Position numbers and translations under genes: made by a program. From Vermamoeba vermiformis (Eukaryota > Tubulinea > Echinamoebida): 64,000 nt of DNA. Numbering within the stretch: position 1 is the stretch's first letter; each line of letters starts with the position of its first letter. Below the pieces are notes generated by a model, which saw only the letters and a program-made list of their open reading frames with translations, was not told where the DNA came from and did not search any database. The stretch is from NCBI GenBank assembly GCA_045837725.1, contig JBEWZL010000284.1:1-64000 (forward strand), written 5' to 3'. Shown piece after piece: positions 1 through 11,455 of the stretch.

Positions 1-877
1 TACTATTAGAGCCGCCGCTTATATATGGAAATCATGCTTTAATACCTGACGTGGCGATTACTGCGCCTGAAGAACTGACCACGATCCACTCGTTCTCCCT
101 GTCTTCGGCGATCTTTAGAGCTCAGTACAATAACGACATATCTACGTACTATCGGGCATTAAAGTCACATTGGCAACTTGATTGCTATCCACTAAAGGCC
201 ACAGAATCTGACCGTCTAGCACGGGCACTTCAAAGACCGGAATAGCCAAACTTGCTACGGTGACTTCGTCATTGACACGGTAGACTAAAAACCCAGGTTC
301 ATCTAAATATTCAACGGTCAGTATCAATAAGGATCAGATAAGCCATTTAGTTGACGGAGCAATTGTTTCACTTTGAAGATCCGATCTTACAAAAAGTTGT
401 GGAAATTACGATTACTGCCACCGCCCCGTTTTTCTCCGCTTCAAAAGCGTCCTTTTCTGCTGGTAAATTCGAGTTCATGATGTATATTAAGCCATTCGCT
501 TCATTAAAATTTGTCGTGGTGGCAAGTGTCACTGCTTCCGCTAACGGAAGGTTGGATTACCTAACGTACATTAAAGATTATTAATATACAATCTAATACA
601 CTTATTACTTGTATTTGTTTAGCGAGAAGTGGATTTTGGGTTATTTCTTTTTCAGATGCGTTTTATTCGAACTGATTTGAAATCTCTTTATAGATCCATA
701 ATATCATTGGAAAATACTGCAATTATACTTACCGCGATAAATAATCTGAATTGCGTCGATTTCGTATTTGGTTCCGTTGACACTCTGTACAATTAATATC
801 GCTTCAGCGCCTATTATATGGCATAGGACATATATAAATACGCTAAAGTAAGATAGGTTCCCAACGGAAAAATGCAT
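1..877 (-). CDS. PA-domain seven-helix receptor, copy 1 (3' end off window)
   Basis: First four exons of a member of the local PA-7TM family: 733-877, 391-540, 150-302 and 46-120; the seven-helix part lies beyond the left edge. Exon 1 encodes a hydrophobic leader followed by the conserved start of the ectodomain (VQSVNGTKYEIDAIQIIY). Exons 2 and 3 encode the PA-like core, with NGAVAVIVIS, then YEPGFLVYRVND and IPVFEVPVLDG. Exon 2 is odd. Sister genes begin it with a GNPT-type sequence, and here that acceptor leads into an in-frame TAG. Using the next AG, 18 bp further on (exon start 540), keeps the frame into EAVTLATTTN. Either the gene uses this shifted acceptor or it is decaying. Family membership is certain; whether this copy is functional is not. 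Confidence 0.72.
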
Positions 878-1216
878 TTTTGCGTCGGCTGAAATTTGTA
901 AATAAGCGTTGCAACGATCTGCTCGCTACTAGTAGTAGTTCTTAAGGATTGTGGTTTAGAGCCGAAAATAAGTTGAGTACTACCTCAACCGGTGAACCTT
1001 GGAGTCTTTTGGACCATGGATGTCAACCGGTGACATCTCAAGTCCTGTTGTGATTCGAACATTTAAAAAAATTTTTACGCGGTTTTCTAAAGCCACTGTT
1101 TTGCGCTTAAAGATCAAATCCAAACATCGGCACTTGACTCTGACTCCTGGGTTAGGGTAATAGAAATTTAACTTATTTTACATTTACTAGCTTGATCCGT
1201 ATCACAAATTACATTA
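878..1216. other. Intergenic stretch between receptor copies 1 and 2
   Basis: No coding exon recognised. This holds the promoter side of copy 1 and the 3' side of copy 2, both on the minus strand. A short direct repeat, CAACCGGTGA, occurs twice about 46 bp apart (near 978 and 1024). A CGATCTGC copy of the window-wide GATCTG word sits near 915. Confidence 0.5.
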
Positions 1217-3290
1217 TTATACAACGGTTGATGGAGGCTCGGCATTGGTATTAGTGTTCGTATTAGTGTTTATCGAGTCTCGCTTATTCGACGATCGATG
1301 CGAGTTAGTCTTTGAGGACTTAACAGAAGGTATTTCAAAGGCCAAAATATTCATCATCGATGCCGCATTGAACACGGAAATATACAGCGTCCAAATAACA
1401 ATATGACCTAATGATGCCGTTAATATTAAGAAGACGACAGTCGCGAAGCAATAAGGTGCTTATGAGGACTTACCGATTGGTCTGTAGGGCAGGCCAGTAA
1501 TGAAAAACACGGCCATTAGCGTGAACAGCAATAAAAAGCTGCCGCCAACTAGAATTTTTGTGGTAGCCTAATACAAGTAATTAAGTAAAGACTGATATTA
1601 TCTATCTTATTTGACGTACTCTGTTCAATCTGACGTTTCTGCCAGACTCTCGGCTCTCTTTCAATCGCTTCAACACTCTGACACCTGTCACCATGTAAAA
1701 GATGAACAGTGCAAGTACGACGACAAGGTACACGACAGCTATATGATTGTATTAGTACACATTGAAGTATTGAGTAGTAACACGCACCTGTGATAACGTT
1801 GAAGTTGAACTCGAGGTTCGTCGCGTTTCTGATAATCGTTCTGATGACTTGAAGAATGACCAACACCACTGCCAACAAAAAGAACGGAATCTTCATCTTG
1901 GTGATGAACGGATTGATCAAGACCGAGGAGTTGTTCATCATTTCGTGCCAGTACAACGTGAACAACAAGTACGATGAGATTGCAAACGGGATCGAGAGCT
2001 CCATCAGTGTTTGACCTGCCCACTCAGGGTACAGCGTGTAACCGCCTTGCGGATCAAAACACGCGAGAAGACGGACTGAATGAGCGTTAGAAAGTGCGGA
2101 GTGAAAAAAATTATTCGTGTCAAGTGTCACTTACCAAGGTTGGAAAAGAGCTCTATAGAAAGGACGTACAAGGCCATGGATGATTGAAAGCCACCGTAGT
2201 ATTGCACGTACGAGACTACTTTCCAAATCCCCAGCGCGAGATTCGTGCCCGTAAAAGCGCATAAAAATACTATAAAAGGAAATACATTAGGTGTCAAAAT
2301 CAATCAATAAAAGTATTTTTTAACGGTATTTACTTGAATCGAATATGGCACCTCCTGATTCGAGTACAAGTACCCACGGGTTATCAATCACTAAATAATA
2401 GGCATTAATTAATCATTTCATTAACGGTGCAAAAATTGAACGCAAATTGGACACGAGATACATTCGTGATTAATTAACGTGCAAAAGATTATAAAGACGT
2501 GGGATTTAGCCCTAAAGCATTATTTAACATACCGTCAGGCATTATAGTGACATTAGTAATTTGGCCACTTGTCACTAACGACCAAAGAATTCTTCCGTCT
2601 TCGAGAGGCACCTCAAAAATTGGGATCGAAATGTTTGCAGCTATTTTTTTATCGTTCATTCGATAGCCTAAGTACCCGGCATCGTCTTATAATAAAGAAT
2701 TATTATCGTATATTCAAGAAAAAGTTGTACTTACAAAACGTCGGACTGACGACAATAACGCCCTTCGCACCATTAATCTCCGCAATTGAGATATCATTTT
2801 CAACAGGTTTGCTCGATTGAATGACGTAGACGAGACCCTGAACTTGTTCAATCGATGTCGTCACCGTTGAAACAAGTGAGTCGGTGATTGGCTGGCTCGG
2901 ATTGCCTGTATAACATTGTTTAGTGCACCATAAGTTTTTTACTAAAAAGGCAATGACATCGGATCCATTGATTCAATTCGAGTATAATAAGGATGCTTAT
3001 TGGTTAAATTATCGAATAAAGTGTCAATTTAGGATAAAAAATTCGAAATTGAACCCGATCGGGAAAACTATTCCGATTCAATCGAATAGTCTCTATTAGC
3101 AATACCTCTTTATACTATCAGAGACTATTGTTATAATAACGATGTCGTTATTCTTACCTTTGTAAATAATTTGAAGCGATTTGATGTCATATTGAGAACC
3201 GTTTACAGCTTGTACTACCAGATCTGCCTTCGTGAGGGTACTATGCCATAGAACTACTATCAATGTGATACTAAGTATTGATCGGAGCAT
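1217..3290 (-). CDS. PA-domain seven-helix receptor, copy 2
   Basis: Nine exons (3158-3290, 2735-2905, 2533-2685, 2334-2390, 2135-2269, 1788-2075, 1620-1738, 1474-1567, 1217-1407) give 446 residues in one frame. The order is: signal peptide of about 22 residues (MLRSILSITLIVVLWHS); ectodomain of about 150 residues with the PA-domain pattern (INGAKGVIVVSP, then IPIFEVPLEDG); seven hydrophobic helices; a short Ser/Asn/Thr-rich tail. Helix 3 carries FTLYWHEMM, the family hallmark, comparable to the LVLFWAEIY segment of plant TOM1/THH1 and animal GPR137 proteins. Several Asn-x-Ser/Thr sites fit an extracellular ectodomain. The aspartyl-protease motifs of PA-containing SPPL proteins are absent, so this is not a peptidase of that type. 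A receptor or trafficking role at the plasma membrane or endolysosome is inference; the ligand is unknown. Confidence 0.85.
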
Positions 3291-3904
3291 TTGTTTAAGT
3301 TGGGTTGTGTTTCGCGTTGTGGTTGTTTTGTGGATCTGGGTATGAAATTAGCAAAGTCACCAACCGACCTCATTTTTGGAGCCGGACGGTTTGGGAATCC
3401 AGTGGCTTAGTTATGACGCGTGACTAATATGTGTTATCTATCGTAAAACATCGCAAAGAAGTCGATTCGTATACGGGACTCGCGAGTCCCGATCTTTTCT
3501 CGTCTCGAATCTGTCAGACCGAATTGCAAGCGAGGGAAATGGCAGAGATCTCCAATAGTCATATTCTCTTTCGTTCGTACATTGAGGACTGCTAAAACGA
3601 TTATCAATTCTGCGGGGGTTAAAAAAATTGGAATATTTGAAAAAATAAAAACGACGATGTAGCGACTTTTATCTACCGTATTACTGTTAATAATAACTCA
3701 CCAATGCTATTATTTTGCGCACCACAATTTCCTAAACCTAGGAAACATTAAATAAAGTTCACCACCTTCCCGGGTATTCAAGCGTCGCTGAATGAGCTAG
3801 ACTCTTCTGTTGCCTAAGTTCGTTACATTAATAATATAATTTGTTGTTTATTGTGGCATTTGTACATTGTTGAAAAATAAAAATTTGGAACGTTACCGCT
3901 TTCG
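3291..3904. other. Intergenic stretch between receptor copies 2 and 3
   Basis: No exon recognised in either strand. It serves as the 5' region of copy 2 and 3' region of copy 3. An in-phase GGATCTGGG copy of the common GATCTG word lies near 3333. An AATAAA-like signal on the minus strand was not identified with certainty. Confidence 0.45.
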
Positions 3905-5893
3905 TTAAAGTGCGGTGGATGCGGTAGATGCAGCCGAACCCGAGCCCGTGTTACTCGCGCTGTTGCGCTTGATTGAGGTTGAACCACCAGATCTCGATGA
4001 GTGACTTGCTGGCACTTCGAAGGCAAGAATATTCATCACCGAAGCACAGTCAAAGATGACCATGAAAAGAGACCACACGATTGGAAGAGCTAAATGGAAC
4101 ATTAGACAGTGAATTAATTATATATGGCACGAAGGTGACGTACCGACTGGTTTATAAGGAGCGCCAGTGATAAACAGAATCGCTAAAAGGATAAAAAGCA
4201 ACAAGCAAGCGCCGCCAACGAGAATTCTTCGCGTGGTCTAGTACAAAAAACGTAATTAGACCAAAGCATATAAGTGACTAATAGGCGCCTTGACTCACTC
4301 TATTGAGTTGTCCTGGGTGTTTGCTCGTGTGCAGCCTCTTCAACACTTTGACACCTGTCACCGCGTAGAAGATCATCAGACCGACCAACACGGCGAGATA
4401 CACAGCGGCTACGATGTTATATTATTAGACATCGCATGGTATATAAGAGACTAGTAACTTACCTGTCACAATGTTGAAGTTGAACTCGAGTGTCGTTGCA
4501 TTTCGAATAATAGATCTGATCACTTGGAGCGCAACGAGAACGGCTGAAAGAACAAAGAACGGGATCTTCATCTTGGTGATGAATGGATGCACGACAATAG
4601 TAGCATTGGTCATCATCTCGTGCCAGTACAGTGTGAACAATATGTACGACGAGATCGCAAATGGGATCGAGAGCTCCATCAGTGTTTGAACAGCCCATTC
4701 AGGATAAAGCCCAAATGTGCCTTGATTATCCATGTATGCAATAAATCGGACTAGAATCATGCGTTAGAAGTTAAAGCAATAAATGCCTCGTTCACTGAAC
4801 GCTTACCAAGGTTTGAAAAAATTTCTATCGAGAGAACGTACAAGGCCATGGACGATCGGAAGCCGCCGTAGAATCGTACGAACAAAGTTAATTTCCAAAT
4901 AGCGAGTCCGATATTCGCCAACGCGAATAAGCAAAGAAATACTAAAAAAGGAAAAATTCAAATCTATTTTTGGCTCGGGAAAAACGTTTAACCTACCTGA
5001 GTTGAATATAATTGCTCCTGATGAGAATACTGTTGTCCAGGGGTTCACAATTTCTACAAATAAGATTATTTTAGTGCTCAAGTAACTTGGTCGGATCATA
5101 AAACCGAATCAATTTGCGATTACGTACGATTGGGCATTAAAGTAACATTCAGAATTTGATTGCCATTAAACATAGACCATAGCTTCTTGCCATCTTCCAC
5201 GGGAACTTCAAACACAGGGATTGAAATGTTTGCCGCTAACTTTTTATCGTTCATGCGATACATTAAATAGCCTGGGACGACTAGTGATGCCATTATTAGT
5301 CAATACCGTATGGAAGGAGCGAACTTACAATATATCGGCGAAATAACGACAGCTGCAACGGCTCCATTTTGCTCGGCAGATGTGATCTGTTTTTCGACAG
5401 GCAAACTGGAACGAATGATGTAAATCTTGCCTTGAACTTGATCTACAGCGTTCGTAACTACGGAGGTTAAAGAGGCTTCCATGAGCGGAGTTGGGTTGCC
5501 TGAGCGACATTAGATGTTAGTTACTTCCATATTTGGTAAACGCTTTACCGAAAGCAAATAATAATAATTACGTCGGTAATCACTAATTCACTATACAGCA
5601 TTGGAATATTGTAGAAAATTAATACCAAGTCAAGATTCTAGAGTAATTTTGTGCGTTTTTTTAAGTAAGTCAATTTAAAATTGCGTGCCGAAAAGAAATT
5701 GGGGCCGAAATGGTTGGATGTCGCTATAATTCTAGTATAGTGCTAGCTAATAATACGTACCTGAATATACTATTTGCAAAGCAGTTATGTTGTACTGAGT
5801 TCCATTGACGGCCTGTACGAGCATATCCGCTCGTACGCTGTCGGTCCAGCTTAATAGGACTAGTGCGGTTAATAAAATGATTGAACGGAGCAT
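3905..5893 (-). CDS. PA-domain seven-helix receptor, copy 3
   Basis: Nine exons (5761-5893, 5329-5499, 5128-5280, 4997-5053, 4807-4941, 4463-4750, 4299-4408, 4144-4237, 3905-4089) encode 441 residues. Exon sizes match copy 2 at 133, 171, 153, 57, 135, 288 and 94 nt, so the two are a direct duplication. The leader is MLRSIILLTALVLLSW. The PA-like core has QNGAVAAVVISPIY and IPVFEVPVEDG. Helix 3 has FTLYWHEMMT, and the last helix ends in SVMNILAFEVP. The cytoplasmic tail is rich in Ser, Ala and Gly, a possible phosphorylation region. Coding identity to copy 2 is highest in the exon for helices 2-4. The expressed function is unknown; an environmental or phagocytic sensor is possible but unproven. 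Confidence 0.85.
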
Positions 5894-6952
5894 CAGTTGT
5901 GGTGAATGGTAGGTGCGGAAAGTTAAATTGACAATCTCGACTCAGGATTATTCTTAACGAAAAACCACGTGATTCCATTTAAGTCGAGTATTCGTTGGGG
6001 TGGTTTATCAGACTGGAAACAAGAGAATTGATTATATTATATTATGCGCAGCTTACTCAAGTATAACGAGCGATATTCTATGGCAGTCAAGTCCACGGAG
6101 GTGATGTGAGGCACTAACTTCCCAGATCTGTCAATCTCGGTATACGGCGGTTTTCTGGATCAACTCTAGCTTGCATGAACTCAAGCGCAGTAAGAGTGAT
6201 GCGAAACGCATGCATTGAACATGTCATATTGTTTGGAAGCTAATCACGCTTTCGGGTCTACACGGAACAACTAGCGGTTACGTAAAGTCGATCGAAACGT
6301 TCGAAATTTACTTACAAATTTGGTGTACTTCGCATTCATGAACAATGGGACAGGTGCATCTGTAGATCTTCAACACGGAATTTAAGTAGCGCTTGTTGCT
6401 TGAGAAACCACAGAGCAGGATAAATGAACTAATCTGGATCTCACTTGGAGGAGCGAGGAAATTTTTTTGTTGTATGAAATAAGTCATTAGTAATTATGTG
6501 CTTTTTGCTGAATAAAGCAACAAAAAGAAAAATTATGCAAATATTTTTGAATCTTATGCAAAATTGGATCAAGGCCGGGTAATTTACGAGCTTAATATGT
6601 GCCTCAATTACCATTCTAGAATATGAATTTGGCTTGAAGTGTTTTGCAAGGGCAGCCGCAGTTTTGTATTCAATGCACCGCTTGCTCTTGGATTCGAATT
6701 ACTGGTCCTGCGGTCAAACGCCTGAGCGCTTCTATGGCATGCAGCTCCTCGCAAGATTGTATATATATCAACAGTAGCTTTGCGATGAAGAGGGCTACTA
6801 ATAATAAGAAACTTGATTTGTGCACTTTTTTCTTTTGCGAACATTCGCACAATAGAATCTTCTTTGAGCTTCGCTGCACGTGTCAGCGACAATGATATCA
6901 ATGACATTCGTTATTGCGAAAGTTATTTTCTGTTTTGGATACCAAAGACACG
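5894..6952. promoter_or_regulatory. Divergent intergenic region, receptor copy 3 / acetyltransferase
   Basis: About 1.06 kb separates divergent starts at 5893 (minus) and 6953 (plus), so it must hold both promoters. It contains several overlapping open frames around 6600-6910 on both strands, none with ATG plus splice support or recognisable protein content, so I do not call a gene. A CAGATCTG octamer lies near 6125. Confidence 0.4.
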
Positions 6953-8052
6953 ATGGCCAGTGCAATACTACCTGCATCTGAATACACGATCCGTGTAATG
7001 ACAATTGAGGATCACGCAGCAGTAAAAGAAATTGCCGCTGCAACGTGGAAAGGGCATGTACATGATTATGATTACGTAATTGATGCTTTTCCTCATTGGC
7101 TGAACACGAGCGAGGTACGTTCCGTTTAATTAAATTAAACGAAACTAATGTATATGGTAAATTGGGCCTCTAAGCCTAAATTAGCAATTAACTAATAATA
7201 GTGATATTTATGTAATAATTATTTTATTTTTAGAGCGTGCCGTTGGCTCTGCTAGATCAAGATGCGAAGGTTTTGGCTTTTACGAACGTCAGATTTATTG
7301 ACGAAGGTCAAACCGCGTGGATTGAGGGCACTAGAGTGCATCCTGATCATAGAAAGAAGAATTTAGGCGTAAGCAGAGAAGTATAAATTACACCATGCGA
7401 TCTGATGTTTAACGAAAACTGTCAGAGAATGGCGGAAAAATTGCTATTAAAGAACGCTGATTATCACTACTGCGTATTTTTGAACATGGAGCAAGCACAG
7501 AATTTTGCCTCCCTTCTCGAGATCTCGCAAGCAGATGCCGATCGAGAGTTTGAACGCGTGTCAGCCTCAGATCTGTTCGCACTGATACAAAGTCATCCTG
7601 TATTCTCTAAACACAAATATTTCGTTGCTGGATGGTCAGTTTACTTGCCACAACTGGATGCGCTACTAGCCGAAGAAAAAAAAGGTGCCGAGTTCTACGT
7701 CAACAAACGAGCAGATCCGAACCAACCCATAAGTACCTACGCTTATGGTAAACGTGTGGAGATCATTAGCTGCTCGAGAGGAGACTCTACAAGCAAATGG
7801 TATGTGATATAGATGCTTTGTAATATTGCTGCAAATGCGCTAACACGTGGGATCTGAAGGGTTATTGGCATCAGATCTATTAGCCCAGATCTGCTCTACC
7901 GAAGTATTGCCCATCATTATTACATTGCCAAAGAGAAAGACTGTGCACTTGTCGATATCAAATTCGATACGGAGTATGGCGAAGAATTTCACAAGAAGAT
8001 CCAGGCACCGATCGAGAAATTCGGAATGTACGTCTTTGAAGCGGATCTGTGA
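6953..8052 (+). CDS. GNAT N-acetyltransferase, histidine N-acetyltransferase (NAT16)-like
   Basis: Four exons (6953-7114, 7234-7368, 7426-7799, 7884-8052) encode 279 residues. The start is the ATG at 6953; the upstream in-frame codons have no ATG. The N-terminal half is a GNAT fold: TIRVMTIEDHAAVKEI (strand 1/helix 1), then FTNVRFIDEGQTAWIEGTRV followed by HPDHRRKNLGRMAEKLL, the acetyl-CoA pyrophosphate loop in its R-x-x-G/A-like form. This order and the V-x-D-x-G-x-T-x-W-x-E-G-x-R-V spacing match the vertebrate NAT16 histidine N-alpha-acetyltransferase family. The C-terminal 150 residues, likely substrate-binding, end in KFGMYVFEADL. The third intron (7800-7883) removes an in-frame stop. Acetylation of a free amino acid or small amine is the likely activity; histidine specificity is inference. 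Confidence 0.75.
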
Positions 8053-8336
8053 CAATGACCTTTTAAAACAATATAAAATTTCATATTATAGTCGTTGTAT
8101 GGTATACAACACTTACTGCGTGCGGTTTAATTTTCGTCGGACAAATTTCAAGGAGTTTTGAACGAAAATTTTAATTTCTTTTGAAAAGGACGTAGGACAA
8201 TACGGCTCATTCATATTTATTTATTTTTAATACGATCAAACACACTTCTTGCAAAAAAACAGGTTTATGAAATCTGATCGAAGCAAGTTTCGATAGCACA
8301 GCAAAGGATCCAAAATTTCAACCTTATAATCACACC

Positions 8337-11026
8337 ATGAATACTATGAAGTCTTTAATAGAAGATTTGCCGAAGGAGATAAACGTGCAGATCTGTAAAT
8401 TACTAACTTGCCTCGAGGCATTCGATTTCGGATGCACTTCAAAAACGATGCTCAATGTCATAAAAGACAATACATTAGGCTTGGTGAGTATTTAAATAAG
8501 CGTATACGGCTAAAATTAATTGATTAGAACTAATTATTTTTTTTCATGAAGCGCTCGATGCTTTTCTCGGCCGCCCTCAATGAAGTTTATCAGCAAAATT
8601 GGTCCACTGCAAAGGTATTTATAAGATTTCAATTTCACTCGCCAAGATCGAAATAATGCGAAATTATAAAGTCGAAATTTATTAAAATTTAAAATAATTC
8701 AGGAACTCCTCTCAAAAATTATATTTCTATGGCCAAACGATTACATTGCATTAGAAGAACGTGCTTTTTGCTATTACAGCTCGAAACAAAAAGTTTGTGC
8801 ATTGTTAGAATTGCGAAGGACCGAAAAGGTAATTTTTAATTAACAAGCAAACCCTTATTAATGTCATTAAAATATTATAGACAGTGCCACCTAATTCAGG
8901 TTACCTTCATTTTATTTATTCGCGGCAGTATTGGATGAAAAAGAATTTTCCTGCCGCAGTTAGAGAAGTCGAAAAGGCGATCGAATTAAGCCCTAACGAG
9001 CCAAGATTTCGACATTTCCGAGGATTTTTAGAACGAGAGCATTCAGGAAATATTGAGGCTGAATTATCTATTTATGGTGCGTAGCAATATGAGATCTACA
9101 TCCGGACCTAAAATGGAAATTAAACTTTAATCTCATTTATTGATAAAATTACTGATTATTTATCATACAGATGACTTAATAGTTAGATTTCCTAACTACA
9201 TTCGATTGCACGTCACGTACAATAATATGGGATTTTTGAAGTATCTTAAAGAAGATCTGCCGGGCGCTATTGCCGATTACAAAAAATCAATAGAAATATG
9301 CCCTAAACATATAAGGTAATTATATATACGAATAATGCCTAAGTACTCACCTGCTTCATATTCAGAGCGTTCTATAATTTGACGCTTGCATTGACGGACG
9401 AGCGAAGATTTGACGAAGCGTTAGAAACGATTGAAGCAGCGGGATTAATTAATCCTAATCAACGCGACTCTTATCATTCACTGAAGGGCTGGTAAGCAAT
9501 CGAGAACTGAGATCTCACTTCTGCATTTAATTTTTAAAAATGGTGTCGGTACATCAGGATCTCGGATCGAATTTGCAACGTTGAAGTCAAATATGGTTTT
9601 CTTAGTTTGTATAATGCATATGTAATAATCGTATTGTTAGGGTGTTGCAACATATTGGCCGGTACGACGAAGCGAGTGAGCACTACAAACAGGCCCTCGA
9701 AGCAGATATCACGGACTTATCGACGACTACTGATGTGCACCAAGTATGGCTCTACCAGGGCCGTGCAGTGTTCATGAATCAGTTCTTGGCAGAGTCTATT
9801 AACAGAATCAATTCTGAGCTCGAAAGGTGTCGTATCACGCGACTTAAAATCGATGCAAGATTACAGTCTGAACGGTACAGAAATTTCAATTCGACGACGG
9901 ATCAATCATCGCACGATTATATTGATGCTTATATGGACGTCAATCAAGAAGAACGTGCGCTGAGAAAGGCATGGAGATTGAACAACAGGTAAGAATTCAT
10001 CTGAGGTCGTTAACTTATTCCACAAAGGCAACAATTATACCTTAATTAGATTTTACAATTATTATAACAATGTGTAGATATTTTTATTGACACGACTGTG
10101 AAAAAATCAAAACGACACTTGGACACCAAAAAATCGATATAAAATACTAATAATAAATGACAGAATAAATTAGTATTGTTTTGGCAACGAGACTAATGTG
10201 ATATTTAGATATTATGCAGAAAGTATGATTATATTGGGCAAGTTAGCAGAAGCACAAAAGATCCACCAAGAGATTAAAACGCGAATGCCGAGCAGCGACC
10301 CTGAAGAAGTCAAAGATGATTTTTATTTGGATTTTTTCTTCGAACAAATGCACGACAAAATTAATTCAATAGCGCCAAAGACATTAGAATTCGTCGTAAG
10401 ATAACAAATACCAGATGAAATTGAATTTTTTTGCATTTACCTGATTATTTTCTTTTATAGAAACTGATGGGCTTGTCCAAATTCGAAAAATTTCCGTTTA
10501 TTTTACCGCAGATCAAGGCGACTTTGCCTGGTGACGCGGATCAGGCGTATTTTATGTACAGCTATATTTATAAGATGGAAGAGCTTGGTGAACCTGCTCA
10601 ACCTGAAGACGAGCACTTATTATCGACCATGGAAAAGTGCAAACGATATTTAGAGTCTATTGAGCGGCACAAAAAGGAGTCAGGCAGATCCGATGTAAGA
10701 TCCAACAACCACCGAATGATTGAATAGAATACAGCTCGTATTAATACGAATTATAATTAGGCTACACAAGGCGCCTTTAGTATTCCTGGAGTGTTGGTTT
10801 GGCAAGCCAGAAAAATGTGGAGTAACGTACGTTGGATCTAGCAACAAAAAATTTAATTAATAAGCCACGTATTAATGTATCGTTATTATTATAGGCTATA
10901 TATGATATCCCACAGCAGTTTATTAACATCGTGGTCCAATCTTACGATGCCTGCAAGACAGACACTGGTGAGGCAGATCTCGTTAAACTTCGTGATGTAT
11001 TAGCAGCGGCGATTAATGAAACATAA
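8337..11026 (+). CDS. F-box and tetratricopeptide-repeat protein
   Basis: Eleven exons (8337-8483, 8552-8614, 8703-8828, 8881-9076, 9171-9315, 9366-9491, 9641-9988, 10209-10395, 10461-10694, 10771-10821, 10895-11026) give 584 residues in continuous phase. Residues 8-45 form an F-box (DLPKEINVQICKLLTCLEAF then GCTSKTM). The middle holds TPR-type helical pairs such as NFPAAVREVEKAIELSPNEP and DLPGAIADYKKSIEICPKH, followed by RYDEASEHYKQALEAD. A likely SCF ubiquitin-ligase adaptor would bind Skp1 through the F-box and a substrate through the TPRs. The C-terminal exons (PLVFLECWFGKPEKCG then AIYDIPQQFINIVVQSYD) were added by phase. The donor GTAACG at 10822 is needed to keep the frame. If that intron is not used the protein would end at 10727. 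Confidence 0.75.
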
Positions 11027-11455
11027 AAATTTCATTAAATACTGCAAAGATAATACCAGATCCGGGGGTAGGAGCTGCTCGGTGACCCGCATCTGATGTT
11101 TGCTCGAATTCAGCCAGAAACATTTGGTGTCACTACGCGTTCAGAGGATTGGTTAAATATGCATGTTTTATGACAACTATATTGCTACAGGTACCTACTC
11201 TGGCAGTTGAACAAGAATTCCAAGATTTCCAAATATGGCAAGTATCCTGCATGTCATAAATGTAAAACGAGGTCCCATGGTTTGGACACTTTGAAATTTA
11301 CTTTAGTCTTTTCTTTGAACGTATCAGCACCCTTCTCCAGCGATACATCAAGCTTCTCCTTCGTGGCGCGGTGATCTGGATCTGGTATGATTTAACATAG
11401 CAGATGTATCTCAGTATTAACTCGGATAATTACAGGTAGCACCCATATTTACACA
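11027..11455. other. Intergenic stretch before receptor copy 4
   Basis: No exon seen. It holds the 3' region of the F-box/TPR gene and the promoter of the next gene. Two adjacent GATCTGG words occur near 11370, part of the window-wide enrichment of this motif. Confidence 0.45.

Noticed and set aside
6608-7043. Overlapping open frames of 60-99 codons on both strands upstream of the acetyltransferase
   Set aside because: No ATG with splice support and no recognisable protein pattern. The frames contradict each other and overlap the 5' leader of the real gene.
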